Below are positions 1 through 6,674 of a stretch of DNA of 33,425 bases, in pieces. The stretch lies in assembly GCA_016932045.1 (NCBI GenBank), contig JAFGDO010000014.1:1-33425 (forward strand). Reading direction: 5' to 3'. Both the position numbers and the translations under genes were made by a program. A model generated the notes under the pieces. The model had not been told where the DNA came from, ran no database searches, and saw only the letters and a list, made by a program, of their open reading frames with translations. The stretch is from Candidatus Dojkabacteria bacterium. GTDB taxonomy: Bacteria; Patescibacteriota; Dojkabacteria; JAHIVN01. Position 1 is the stretch's first letter, and each line of letters starts with the position of its first letter.

Positions 1-1126
1 GAAATGTCACTGTATCTCCTTCATAGTAACTCCCCGGTCCTACAACTACTTTTTCTAACTCAAATCCCCTCTCTGGCGGTGGCGGAGAAGGGCAAGTACA
101 ATCAGTTTGACACGTTCCATATTCACATTGATCTGTATTCCCAGGAGGATCACACTCTTCTCCAGGATCTATCGTACCATCTCCACACTCAGGAGGAATG
201 TCATTTACAAATACATGAGCAGTAGCATTACATTCACTTTCAGGATATAATCCTCCATCAGGATTATATGTCCTTACTGTTAAAGTGTATGTTCCATTTG
301 TAACATTAAATATAGTTTGACCATTACAGCCACTATTCCGTGCATCGCAGGAAAAAGAAAAACCATTTGGTCCAGCTACTTCAAGCCTTGTGTCCGAAGC
401 AAATTGTCCTGTACCATTATGAAAACTTCCAACTCTAAATGATTCCCCCACATTAATTGTAATTTCCGGCATCCAATGATGGTACATATCTTCCTGTACT
501 CGTGCCTGTGTATTTGTATAAGGACATCCAGGTGGTGGGGGAGGTTGTCTATCACAATCGCATCTAAATAACTGCTGACATCCAGAACAAGTATCATAAT
601 AGGTCCAGTGTGTAACATCTTCAGGCTGCCCGGAAAGTTCTGCTTCACATTTTGCAATACAAGAATTCATATCACAACCACAACTTCGATAATTAACTCC
701 AGGTATCCCAACAAAACAATCTTCGGCGTTTCCCACAGAACAATACCCCATGCTACCACCTCCGCAACGATCACCTGCAGGAACACACATCACAGTCTGA
801 CCATGATTTAAATGCTGTCTCATTGAGTCATTACAAGTGCTTGGAGTTGAACAATCAACAGGACCTGTTGAAGGACATGTTGTAGAGGTAATATCTGTAC
901 ATATGGAACCATATCTAGTTCCTCCCGGCGAGTGGAAATCTATGTCACAAAATGGTGCAAAAGACGGACAGGGACCCGCACAACCAGAAATTTGGGCCTC
1001 AATAGGCGACTTTAGAGCTGATATATTCATGTAAATTATTGCAGTAAAGCCTAATACCACAATAATTATTGAGTAAATGTTTAGAAATTTTTCTAAGAAC
1101 TTAGGTAGTTTTACTCCTGTTTTCAT
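1..1126 (-). CDS. Cys-rich membrane-anchored surface protein, C-terminus beyond window
   Basis: This reading frame is open from an ATG at 1126 to the left edge (375 residues visible, no stop), which is why the ORF track misses it. A short basic N-terminus is followed by one hydrophobic segment at about residues 17-35, which is a signal anchor or an uncleaved signal peptide. The exported part is rich in cysteine, with clusters such as SCGCDMNSC and RCDCD, and has a proline run near residue 195. At about residues 311-327 it contains CGDGTIDPGEECD, matching the Cys-rich CGDG..D.GEECD repeat type found in exported proteins. The last visible residues (FELEKVVVGPGSYYEGDTVTF without its last residue fits the start of a DUF11/Ig-like repeat). 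It is divergent from a sortase gene, so it may be a sortase substrate, but no sorting signal is visible because the C-terminus is missing. No Shine-Dalgarno is seen. Function is unknown; adhesion or cell-surface structure is an inference. Confidence 0.8.
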   Translation of the reverse strand, partial: MKTGVKLPKFLEKFLNIYSIIIVVLGFTAIIYMNISALKSPIEAQISGCAGPCPSFAPFCDIDFHSPGGTRYGSICTDITSTTCPSTGPVDCSTPSTCNDSMRQHLNHGQTVMCVPAGDRCGGGSMGYCSVGNAEDCFVGIPGVNYRSCGCDMNSCIAKCEAELSGQPEDVTHWTYYDTCSGCQQLFRCDCDRQPPPPPGCPYTNTQARVQEDMYHHWMPEITINVGESFRVGSFHNGTGQFASDTRLEVAGPNGFSFSCDARNSGCNGQTIFNVTNGTYTLTVRTYNPDGGLYPESECNATAHVFVNDIPPECGDGTIDPGEECDPPGNTDQCEYGTCQTDCTCPSPPPPERGFELEKVVVGPGSYYEGDTVTF

Positions 1127-1200
1127 GATTGTTTATATAAATTTATATATTAATTATAGCATTTTTATACTATTTATAACAAACTATGGGGCAATTTTGG

Positions 1201-1206
1201 TATAAT
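1201..1206 (+). promoter_or_regulatory. Extended -10 box for sortase gene (leaderless arrangement)
   Basis: TATAAT preceded by TGG (an extended -10, TGN) lies 9 nt before the sortase ATG at 1216. No convincing TTGACA is seen 17 nt upstream. A start point 6-7 nt after the box would fall within 2-3 nt of the ATG, so the mRNA would be essentially leaderless, and no Shine-Dalgarno is present. Confidence 0.6.
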
Positions 1207-1215
1207 TAAAGAGTA

Positions 1216-1881
1216 ATGAAATCAGATACTAATCCAGTAAAATACATTCTTGCATGTTTAGGATTTTTAGTATTATTTTCCATGCCTATTGTAGCAGTTC
1301 TAGCCATGTGGGACTTTAAACCCTCAAATATTAAAAATGAGCTTATAGATATGTTTAATCCTTCAAACAAGTCTGGTAACTACAACTTTGAAATACCAGC
1401 TGGCGAAGATGCTTTGCTAACCTCTAATATATTAAACGAAAGTCGGGATATAACCATTACACCAAGGTCAAATCCTGCTACACTGGTGATTATTGCATAC
1501 GCTGCAATTGAGGGTCCAGTAGTTTATGGAACAGATGGAGAAGCTCTTTTAAGACAAGGATTCTGGCATCATCCGGCCTCAGTTTATCCGGGAGAGCAGG
1601 GTGTTAGTGTTATTTTTGGGCATCGTAGATACCACTTGCCTCCAGCAAAAGATACATTTTACAATTTAGATAAGGTAAATATAGGGGAGAGAGTTGAAAT
1701 TAGCCTTTCAGACGGAACATGGCTTGAATACACAGTGATAGAAACAAAGATCATAAATCCTGATGAGATAAACAATGAAATCAATGAGCAGACTGATAAA
1801 TACATAGTAAAATTTGTGACTTGTACTCCGCTTGGAACCTCATCGCAAAGGTTGGTCGTTGTGTGCGAGAGAGTGCTTTAG
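1216..1881 (+). CDS. Sortase (class D/E-like transpeptidase)
   Basis: This 221-residue protein has an N-terminal membrane segment (about 9-31), a linker, and a sortase beta-barrel domain from about residue 85 to the end. The catalytic triad is visible: His136 in VIFGHRRYH, Cys203 in KFVTCTPLGTSSQR, and Arg212 in the same block. Sortases cleave a C-terminal sorting signal of exported proteins and join them to peptidoglycan or to pilin subunits, acting outside the membrane. The gene is divergent from the Cys-rich surface protein gene, a likely substrate or partner (inference). The start is supported by the -10 box 9 nt upstream. The TAG stop lies inside an octamer repeat shared with the convergent gene. 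The subclass assignment is tentative. Confidence 0.9.
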   Translation: MKSDTNPVKYILACLGFLVLFSMPIVAVLAMWDFKPSNIKNELIDMFNPSNKSGNYNFEIPAGEDALLTSNILNESRDITITPRSNPATLVIIAYAAIEGPVVYGTDGEALLRQGFWHHPASVYPGEQGVSVIFGHRRYHLPPAKDTFYNLDKVNIGERVEISLSDGTWLEYTVIETKIINPDEINNEINEQTDKYIVKFVTCTPLGTSSQRLVVVCERVL

Positions 1882-1905
1882 CTTGTTAGCTTTTTAGTCT
1901 TTTAA
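1874..1905. repeat. Octamer repeat array at convergent gene ends
   Basis: Four consecutive 8-nt units on the plus strand read TGCTTTAG, CTTGTTAG, CTTTTTAG and TCTTTTAA. Read on the minus strand they become CTAAAAAG, CTAACAAG and CTAAAGCA, matching the CTANNNAG-type octamers found elsewhere in this window. The array supplies the sortase stop codon (TAG at 1879-1881) and covers the last codons of the convergent four-helix protein. Confidence 0.6.
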
Positions 1906-2250
1906 TTTGGATATCATCTTATTCAATATTCTCATTATTTCATTAAGAAGTTTATCTACATTTTTTATTATTTTTCTTTTACAATATCCTAATCTTTTAC
2001 CAATTTTAATTTGAGTCTCAAGTTCAGCTCCTGAACTGTAAGCAATTACTAAGAAACGATAGAATTCCTTTCTTGTTAATCTTCTCCTGCCCTCAGCTAT
2101 GTTGGAAGGGATAGAGACTGCAGTTTTTCTTGTATGAGAAGTTAAATTATAAAGTTCATAGTTCGGATAATGTTTGGTTAATTCATACACTTTAATAACA
2201 AGATCCATAGATTTCTGCCAAACGATTAGATCTTTGTATGTATAAATCAT
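1894..2250 (-). CDS. Four-helix bundle protein (23S rRNA intervening-sequence protein family)
   Basis: The protein matches the S23/IVP four-helix family (TIGR02436 type). It begins with YKDLIVWQKSMDLVIKVYEL, carries the hallmark SIPSNIAEGRRR, then FYRFLVIAYSSGAELETQ, and ends in a basic helix. I choose the ATG at 2250 (119 residues tail-to-tail with family length) over the longer ORF start at 2316, because family members begin just before YKDL and the first 22 residues of the long version look like translated leader. Members are encoded in intervening sequences of 23S rRNA genes and also occur free in many genomes; the biochemical role is not established. No rRNA gene is nearby, so this is a stand-alone copy. 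It converges with the sortase and lies downstream of uvrB. Confidence 0.85.
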   Translation of the reverse strand: MIYTYKDLIVWQKSMDLVIKVYELTKHYPNYELYNLTSHTRKTAVSIPSNIAEGRRRLTRKEFYRFLVIAYSSGAELETQIKIGKRLGYCKRKIIKNVDKLLNEIMRILNKMISKLKD

Positions 2251-2349
2251 ATTTTTAGTGTCAAAAAGTTCAATTCTAAGTAACATAGAATTAGACACTA
2301 TACAAGGGGTGATCAATAAATATAGAATAGATCTTTATAAGAAGATGGC

Positions 2350-2389
2350 CTAATCAGCCGATAAGCTACAAGCTAAGAAGCTAAAAGCT
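2350..2389. repeat. Degenerate 7-8 nt CTANNAAG array after uvrB
   Basis: Units on the plus strand read CTAATCAG, CCGATAAG, CTACAAG, CTAAGAAG, CTAAAAG. The array lies immediately downstream of the uvrB stop codon, and the TAG of uvrB directly abuts it. The units resemble the octamers at 1874, 5429, 6623, 7476 and 21415. It does not form a convincing terminator hairpin with a T tract. Confidence 0.55.
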
Positions 2390-4495
2390 CTACCTGCCTT
2401 TTAGTTCCCTAATCTTATCACGCAGCTCTGCAGCCTTCTCAAACTCCATCATATCAGCAAAAATGAGCATCTGTACTTCAAGATCAGATAAAAGTCTCTT
2501 TTTCTCTTTAGGGGACATAGCACTAAAAGATTCGATACGTTTCTCCAGAGTAGCTGTAACAGTCTTTTCTTCCCTCTCTTTTTCTAATCTTGAAAGTTGC
2601 TCGCGAATTTCTTTCTTGATTGATTGCGGTTGGATATCATGTTTTGTGTTAAATTCTTCTTGAATTTCCCTTCTTCTCTCAGTTTCCTTTATAGCATTTT
2701 TCATGCTTCCAGTTATGCGATCCGCATACATGATAACGCGTCCCTCCTCATGTCTAGCTGCCCGTCCAATTGTTTGGACAAGACTTACGTTACTCCGCAG
2801 AAATCCCTCTTTGTCGGCATCGAGTATAGCTACTAAGCTTACTTCAGGAAGATCAAGCCCCTCACGAAGCAGATTGATACCGACAACTACATCGTACTTT
2901 CCTAGCCGAAGATCGCGCAGGATCTCAACCCTTTCGACTGTATCTATCTCGCTATGTAGGTATTGCACCTTCATCTTAATATCAGAAAGATAGGCAGAAA
3001 GATCCTCAGCCATTCTTTTCGTCAAAGTGGTAACTAACACCCTTTGACCGTTATCAATTGTTTTTCTAATCTCGACAATCAAATCATCAATTTGATTTGC
3101 ACATTCATATTCTTTTAAAGCTTCAGCTTGATCATTTAATTTATCCTTTTTTAGTTCTTTAAGTAAATTTTCTTTATTTTCTTTTTCACTTGGCCGGACA
3201 AAAATTTCAGGATCGAGTAGTCCGGTAGGTCGAATTAATTGCTCAACAACTCCATCTTCCATTTTGCCTTCCTCCTTTACCCTTTTGCTTAATCCAATTT
3301 CATATTCATCAGGTGTTGCACTAGTGTAAATTGCTTGGTTTAAGCGCTTATTAAATTCTTCAAACCTTAAAGGACGATTATCAAGAGCACTAGGAAGCCT
3401 AAAACCGTACTCAACCAAAATTTCCTTTCTTGCACGATCTCCGTTGAACATTCCTCTTATCTGAGGGACAGTCATATGTGATTCATCGAGAAAAAGCAGC
3501 CAATCTTCGGGATAGTAATCGAGTAGGGTAGAAGGAGGTGAACCGGGCTTCCTTTTTTCAATATATCTAGAATAATTTTCTATTCCCGAGCAATAATTTG
3601 TTTCCCGAAGCATCTCAATGTCATAATTTACTCTTTGATGAATTCTGTGTGCTTCTAAATCTTTACTTAATTTTTTGAAATACTTTACACGCTCTTTAAG
3701 TTCAGCTTCAATATCCGGTATTGCAGCAATTAATGCCTCATAGGGAGTAACAAAATGTTTTGCGGGGAAAATAGTTATTTCATTTGGAGTACTTAATACT
3801 TCACCTGTAATCGGGCTGATAACTTTAATAGAATCCATAACATCCCCGAAGAATTCAACTCTAACTGCTGTTTCACCACCAGCTGTGTAGACGTCAATTG
3901 TATCTCCTCTGACTCGAAACATCCCACTGTAAAAATCATACTCACTTCGCTCATATTGGAGATCACCTAAATGCCGGATGAATTTATTCCTGTTATATTG
4001 CTCCTGAACCTTAAGTTTTCTTGACAGTGACATGTAATCCTCCGGATTTCCAAGACCGTATATACAAGAGACCGAAGCTACAATTATGACATCTTTTCGT
4101 GAGAGAAGTGACTGAGTTGCCGAACTCCTGTATCTCTCAATATTTTCATTTATATCTGCTTCTTTCTCGATATACAGATCCCTTCTTGGAACATATGCCT
4201 CGGGTTGATAATAGTCATAATAGGAGACAAAATATTCAACAGCATTCTCAGGAAAGAATTCTTTAAACTCGCTATAAAGCTGAGCTGCCAATGTCTTGTT
4301 ATGAGAGATGACGAGTGCTGGCTTTTGAACATTCTGTATTACTGAAGCCATTGTGAAGGTCTTTCCAGAACCTGTAACACCAAGAAGGGTTTGGTGTTTT
4401 ATATCTGCTTCAAGCCCCCTTGTGAGCTGATCAATAGCCTGCGGCTGGTCACCTGCAGCCTTATATTTTGATTTTAGCCTAAATTTATCTGACAT
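2390..4495 (-). CDS. uvrB: Excinuclease ABC subunit B
   Basis: UvrB is the damage-verification helicase of nucleotide excision repair; it is loaded by UvrA and recruits UvrC. Visible signatures are the Walker A GVTGSGKTFT near the N-terminus, the beta-hairpin YYDYYQPEAYVP, the DESHMTVPQI motif, the helicase motif YTSATPDEYE, LREGLDLPEVSLVAILDADK, and IGRAARHEEGR. A C-terminal UVR motif (MEFEKAAELRDKIRELK) contacts UvrC. The protein has 701 residues, longer than the usual 660-670. Most of the excess is a charged insertion of about 29 residues after FVRP and before IDDLIVEIRK. The start is supported by an AGGA 6 nt upstream and a -10 box further up. The gene ends against an octamer array. Confidence 0.98.
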   Translation of the reverse strand: MSDKFRLKSKYKAAGDQPQAIDQLTRGLEADIKHQTLLGVTGSGKTFTMASVIQNVQKPALVISHNKTLAAQLYSEFKEFFPENAVEYFVSYYDYYQPEAYVPRRDLYIEKEADINENIERYRSSATQSLLSRKDVIIVASVSCIYGLGNPEDYMSLSRKLKVQEQYNRNKFIRHLGDLQYERSEYDFYSGMFRVRGDTIDVYTAGGETAVRVEFFGDVMDSIKVISPITGEVLSTPNEITIFPAKHFVTPYEALIAAIPDIEAELKERVKYFKKLSKDLEAHRIHQRVNYDIEMLRETNYCSGIENYSRYIEKRKPGSPPSTLLDYYPEDWLLFLDESHMTVPQIRGMFNGDRARKEILVEYGFRLPSALDNRPLRFEEFNKRLNQAIYTSATPDEYEIGLSKRVKEEGKMEDGVVEQLIRPTGLLDPEIFVRPSEKENKENLLKELKKDKLNDQAEALKEYECANQIDDLIVEIRKTIDNGQRVLVTTLTKRMAEDLSAYLSDIKMKVQYLHSEIDTVERVEILRDLRLGKYDVVVGINLLREGLDLPEVSLVAILDADKEGFLRSNVSLVQTIGRAARHEEGRVIMYADRITGSMKNAIKETERRREIQEEFNTKHDIQPQSIKKEIREQLSRLEKEREEKTVTATLEKRIESFSAMSPKEKKRLLSDLEVQMLIFADMMEFEKAAELRDKIRELKGR

Positions 4496-4520
4496 GATAA
4501 TTCCTAAAAGAATACAGAGT

Positions 4521-4526
4521 ATTTTA
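4521..4526 (-). promoter_or_regulatory. Extended -10 box for uvrB
   Basis: On the minus strand TGC-TAAAAT lies 25 nt before the uvrB ATG. The predicted leader is about 18 nt and contains AGGA (4505-4502) 6 nt from the ATG, one of the few Shine-Dalgarno candidates in the window. Confidence 0.5.
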
Positions 4527-4578
4527 GCATATTTGGTGGGGAAGAGAAGACTAAAAAAGGATTCCCCTTGGAGTCAGT

Positions 4579-4601
4579 GATGTGATTTAAACAAGCACAT
4601 C
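4579..4601 (-). terminator. Hairpin downstream of the 4618-5355 gene
   Basis: GATGTG and CACATC form a perfect 6-bp stem with an 11-nt loop, about 17 nt past the stop codon. Further downstream on the minus strand AAGG-GGAAT-CCTT is followed by TTTT (4569-4553), giving a second weak hairpin with a T run. Together they may terminate this gene before uvrB; stems are short, so confidence is low. Confidence 0.35.
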
Positions 4602-4617
4602 ATACGAATCATGCTTC

Positions 4618-5355
4618 TTACGCTAAAGCATTCCCTGCAGAAATCATAAGGGTTCCTACAAGGAACTCTAGTTCCGCTTGTGTTAAGTGACCATTTTGTG
4701 ATAGAGCGTCTTCAATTTGAGATCGAGCTTCTCTTCTAGATTTCGTCCTGCTATATCTAGGTCTGCTGTCATCCTGTCCGGGAGTACAATCGCGCTCACT
4801 TGGCCAAACTCCACGCTGCGCACCTGTCCTCCACGGTTCGATACTAGCCTCAACTACCCAATCCGGCCTTCCTCTCAAATAAACCATATCACATGGTAAA
4901 GTAACACTCGCTCGGAGCCCTATACTTCTGCTTCGTCTGTCCTCTATTTGCTTTAAACTCAGACCTTCACCAACTTTTATACCATCTACAGAATTTGATA
5001 CTGGGAATTGTTGATCACTATTAGTAAATAATAATGATTTTCCTTGACAAAAAAGAATGAAATTAGCTATTTTCCTTTCATTTATTGATACCAAAATCGT
5101 ATATCCGGCTAAAGTTCCATTTCCTTTATGACAAAATAAAACACCATTTCTGCTTTGAAAATCAAAATCATGTTGTCGGAGTATCATTTCTGCAATAGGG
5201 CAGATATCCTCTGGAACAAAACTACCTGATAGTTCACCATGCTCTCTCAGTACTGCTTGACCTTCAATGGTTGAAAGATAGTACAATACAGTCATTGCCT
5301 GAGAAGTTGCAATTCTTGTTTCTGCTTGAAAATTTGGTAATGGCTGTTCTTCCAT
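4618..5355 (-). CDS. Orphan protein with Arg/Ser-rich C-terminal half
   Basis: I do not recognise this protein. I start it at the ATG at 5355 (MEEQPLPNFQAETRIATSQ, 245 residues), because the ORF upstream of that contains a TGC-TATAAT promoter and looks noncoding. It has no signal peptide or clear membrane segment, so it is probably cytoplasmic. The N-terminal part is helical, the middle is beta-rich (TLAGYTILVSINERKIANFI), and the later part is rich in arginine and serine (RPRYSRTKSRREARSQ), which could bind nucleic acid. It ends in a short helix pair. The N-terminal motif EQPLP also appears at the start of the 739-residue orphan at 22827; whether this is homology or chance is not clear. Confidence 0.6.
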   Translation of the reverse strand: MEEQPLPNFQAETRIATSQAMTVLYYLSTIEGQAVLREHGELSGSFVPEDICPIAEMILRQHDFDFQSRNGVLFCHKGNGTLAGYTILVSINERKIANFILFCQGKSLLFTNSDQQFPVSNSVDGIKVGEGLSLKQIEDRRSRSIGLRASVTLPCDMVYLRGRPDWVVEASIEPWRTGAQRGVWPSERDCTPGQDDSRPRYSRTKSRREARSQIEDALSQNGHLTQAELEFLVGTLMISAGNALA

Positions 5356-5379
5356 AGTCCCATAATAACAATTGGTGTG

Positions 5380-5385
5380 ATTATA
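5380..5385 (-). promoter_or_regulatory. Extended -10 box for orphan gene
   Basis: On the minus strand TGC-TATAAT lies 24 nt before the chosen ATG at 5355. It sits inside the upstream extension of the ORF track entry, which supports the shorter gene model. Confidence 0.55.
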
Positions 5386-5428
5386 GCATATATAACTCCT
5401 AAATATGCAATAGTTTCCAGTCATCAAA

Positions 5429-5480
5429 CTATCCAGCAATCAAGCCTCCCCAGAGGCGAACAAGCTATCCGACCATCTGC
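5429..5480. repeat. Octamer array with 20-bp palindromic insertion (tgt 3' end)
   Basis: Plus-strand units CTATCCAG (5429) and CAATCAAG (5437) are followed by a 20-nt insert, CCTCCCCAGAGGCGAACAAG (5445-5464). The octamer register then resumes with CTATCCGA (5465) and CCATCTGC (5473). The insert has the inverted repeat GCCTC/GAGGC and ends in CAAG, duplicating the CAAG just before it. The last two octamers encode the C-terminus and stop codon of tgt. Confidence 0.6.
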
Positions 5481-6568
5481 CTCATCATATTCGAATAGTA
5501 CCTCAAATTATGAATACTGCACAACCTCATAGCAGTAATTTCCTTTGCTTTGAATAGGCTGTGCAGATAGGCTCTTGAAGCAGCGGGGTGACGATTTATA
5601 ACTTTGCAAGCTTCGCAATCGCAAGCACGATCTATCGCTCTATTATCATACTTATACTTTGTACTTTTAAGGTTAATACTTCCAAATGAAGTATAACACT
5701 GTCCATGACGACCGTTCCTAGTAGGTACAACACAATCAAATAAATCGTAACCATGTTTTATACAAAATTCTACGTCATCCGGTTTTCCAACCCCCATTCC
5801 ATAACGAACTTTGTCTTCTGGAACAAGTCCGGCAAAATGCTTAAGCATATCCCTTGTTGTCTTCTTATCATCTTTTAGAAGAATTCCGCCATATCCATAC
5901 CCATCAAAACCAATTTCAATCAGTTTCTCAGCACATTCTTTCCTAAGTTTCTTGTAGTTACCTCCTTGAATAACTGAAAAAAGTAGAGGCCTTTTCTTTT
6001 TTGGATCATCAAACTTCTCATCGTTTAGCTGATATCTTTTCAAAAATTCTTGCTTTGCCCTTTCTGCCCACTGAACTGTAATATCGACCGCTCTCTTATT
6101 GTCCTTAAGTGAAGAATCTCCAATGATAGGGTCATCCAGAACGACCATAATATCTGACCTAAGGTTTGCTTGAATATTGATAGAATCTTCAGGAGTTAAC
6201 TTGTGTTTCGTACCATCAGTCGGAAGGATAAATTCTGCACCTTCCTCTGTCACTTTTCCTTTTCCAGTCTGATGAATAAGTGAAAATACTTGCCAGCCTC
6301 CACTATCAGTTAAAATCGGTCCGTACCAGCCAAAAAAGGAATGAAGTCCTCCCATACGCTTAATATATTTGTCCCCAGGATTTATCTTCATATGGAGGGT
6401 AGTAGTTAGAATTTGGTCAATCCCTGCACTTCTAACGTCTTGAAATGAAAGCATCTTTACAGCTCCATAGGTAGCATCAGGAAGAAAAGCTGGCGTTTGT
6501 ATATCGCCATGCGGAGTCGTTAATATACCTTTCCGAACACCTTTTATTGTTGAAGTTAATTGAAACAT
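5465..6568 (-). CDS. tgt: tRNA-guanine transglycosylase (divergent)
   Basis: This family exchanges guanine 34 in GUN-anticodon tRNAs for a queuosine precursor. Signatures are FLPDATYGAVK near the N-terminus, LTDSGGWQVFSL (active-site Asp of DSGG), SVIQGGNYKKLRKECAEKL, MGVGKPDDVEF, and FDCVVPTRNGRHG carrying the nucleophile Asp. The zinc site CDCEAC plus a downstream His (IHNLRYY) is present. I start at the ATG at 6568 (MFQLTSTIKG, 367 residues); the longer ORF runs back through repeat DNA. Divergent points are DSGGW for the usual DSGGF, LDDPI where bacterial enzymes have LDEC, and GGILLKDD in place of GGLSVGE. Substrate specificity may therefore differ. No other queuosine genes are in the window. 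The stop codon lies in an octamer repeat. Confidence 0.93.
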   Translation of the reverse strand: MFQLTSTIKGVRKGILTTPHGDIQTPAFLPDATYGAVKMLSFQDVRSAGIDQILTTTLHMKINPGDKYIKRMGGLHSFFGWYGPILTDSGGWQVFSLIHQTGKGKVTEEGAEFILPTDGTKHKLTPEDSINIQANLRSDIMVVLDDPIIGDSSLKDNKRAVDITVQWAERAKQEFLKRYQLNDEKFDDPKKKRPLLFSVIQGGNYKKLRKECAEKLIEIGFDGYGYGGILLKDDKKTTRDMLKHFAGLVPEDKVRYGMGVGKPDDVEFCIKHGYDLFDCVVPTRNGRHGQCYTSFGSINLKSTKYKYDNRAIDRACDCEACKVINRHPAASRAYLHSLFKAKEITAMRLCSIHNLRYYSNMMRQMVG

Positions 6569-6579
6569 AATTATGAAAT

Positions 6580-6674
6580 GGCTAGATAGTTTGATAGTCA
6601 GATAGTTATTAAGCTTACTCAACGATCTGGCTATCTAGCCTCGCCAAAGGCAGGCAAGCTATCCAACTATGTAA
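6580..6674. repeat. Inverted octamer arrays with 20-bp palindromic insertion (tgt/rsmA)
   Basis: From 6580 units read GCTAGATA, GTTTGATA and GTCAGATA (one orientation). From 6623 they read CGATCTGG and CTATCTAG, then the 20-nt insert CCTCGCCAAAGGCAGGCAAG (6639-6658), then CTATCCAA and CTATGTAA (the other orientation). GGCTAGATAG (6580-6589) and CTATCTAGCC (6631-6640) form a perfect 10-bp inverted repeat with a 41-nt loop. The insert has the same length, and lies in the same octamer register, as the one at 5445. It encodes part of the C-terminus of RsmA. Confidence 0.6.

Noticed and set aside
376-1034. Plus- and minus-strand ORFs at 376-657, 608-811 and 837-1034
   Set aside because: They are shadows of the long minus-strand Cys-rich reading frame, which shows consistent domain structure.
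1894-2250. A 23S rRNA intervening sequence at the four-helix protein gene
   Set aside because: No 23S rRNA sequence is visible on either side; the protein is a free-standing family member.
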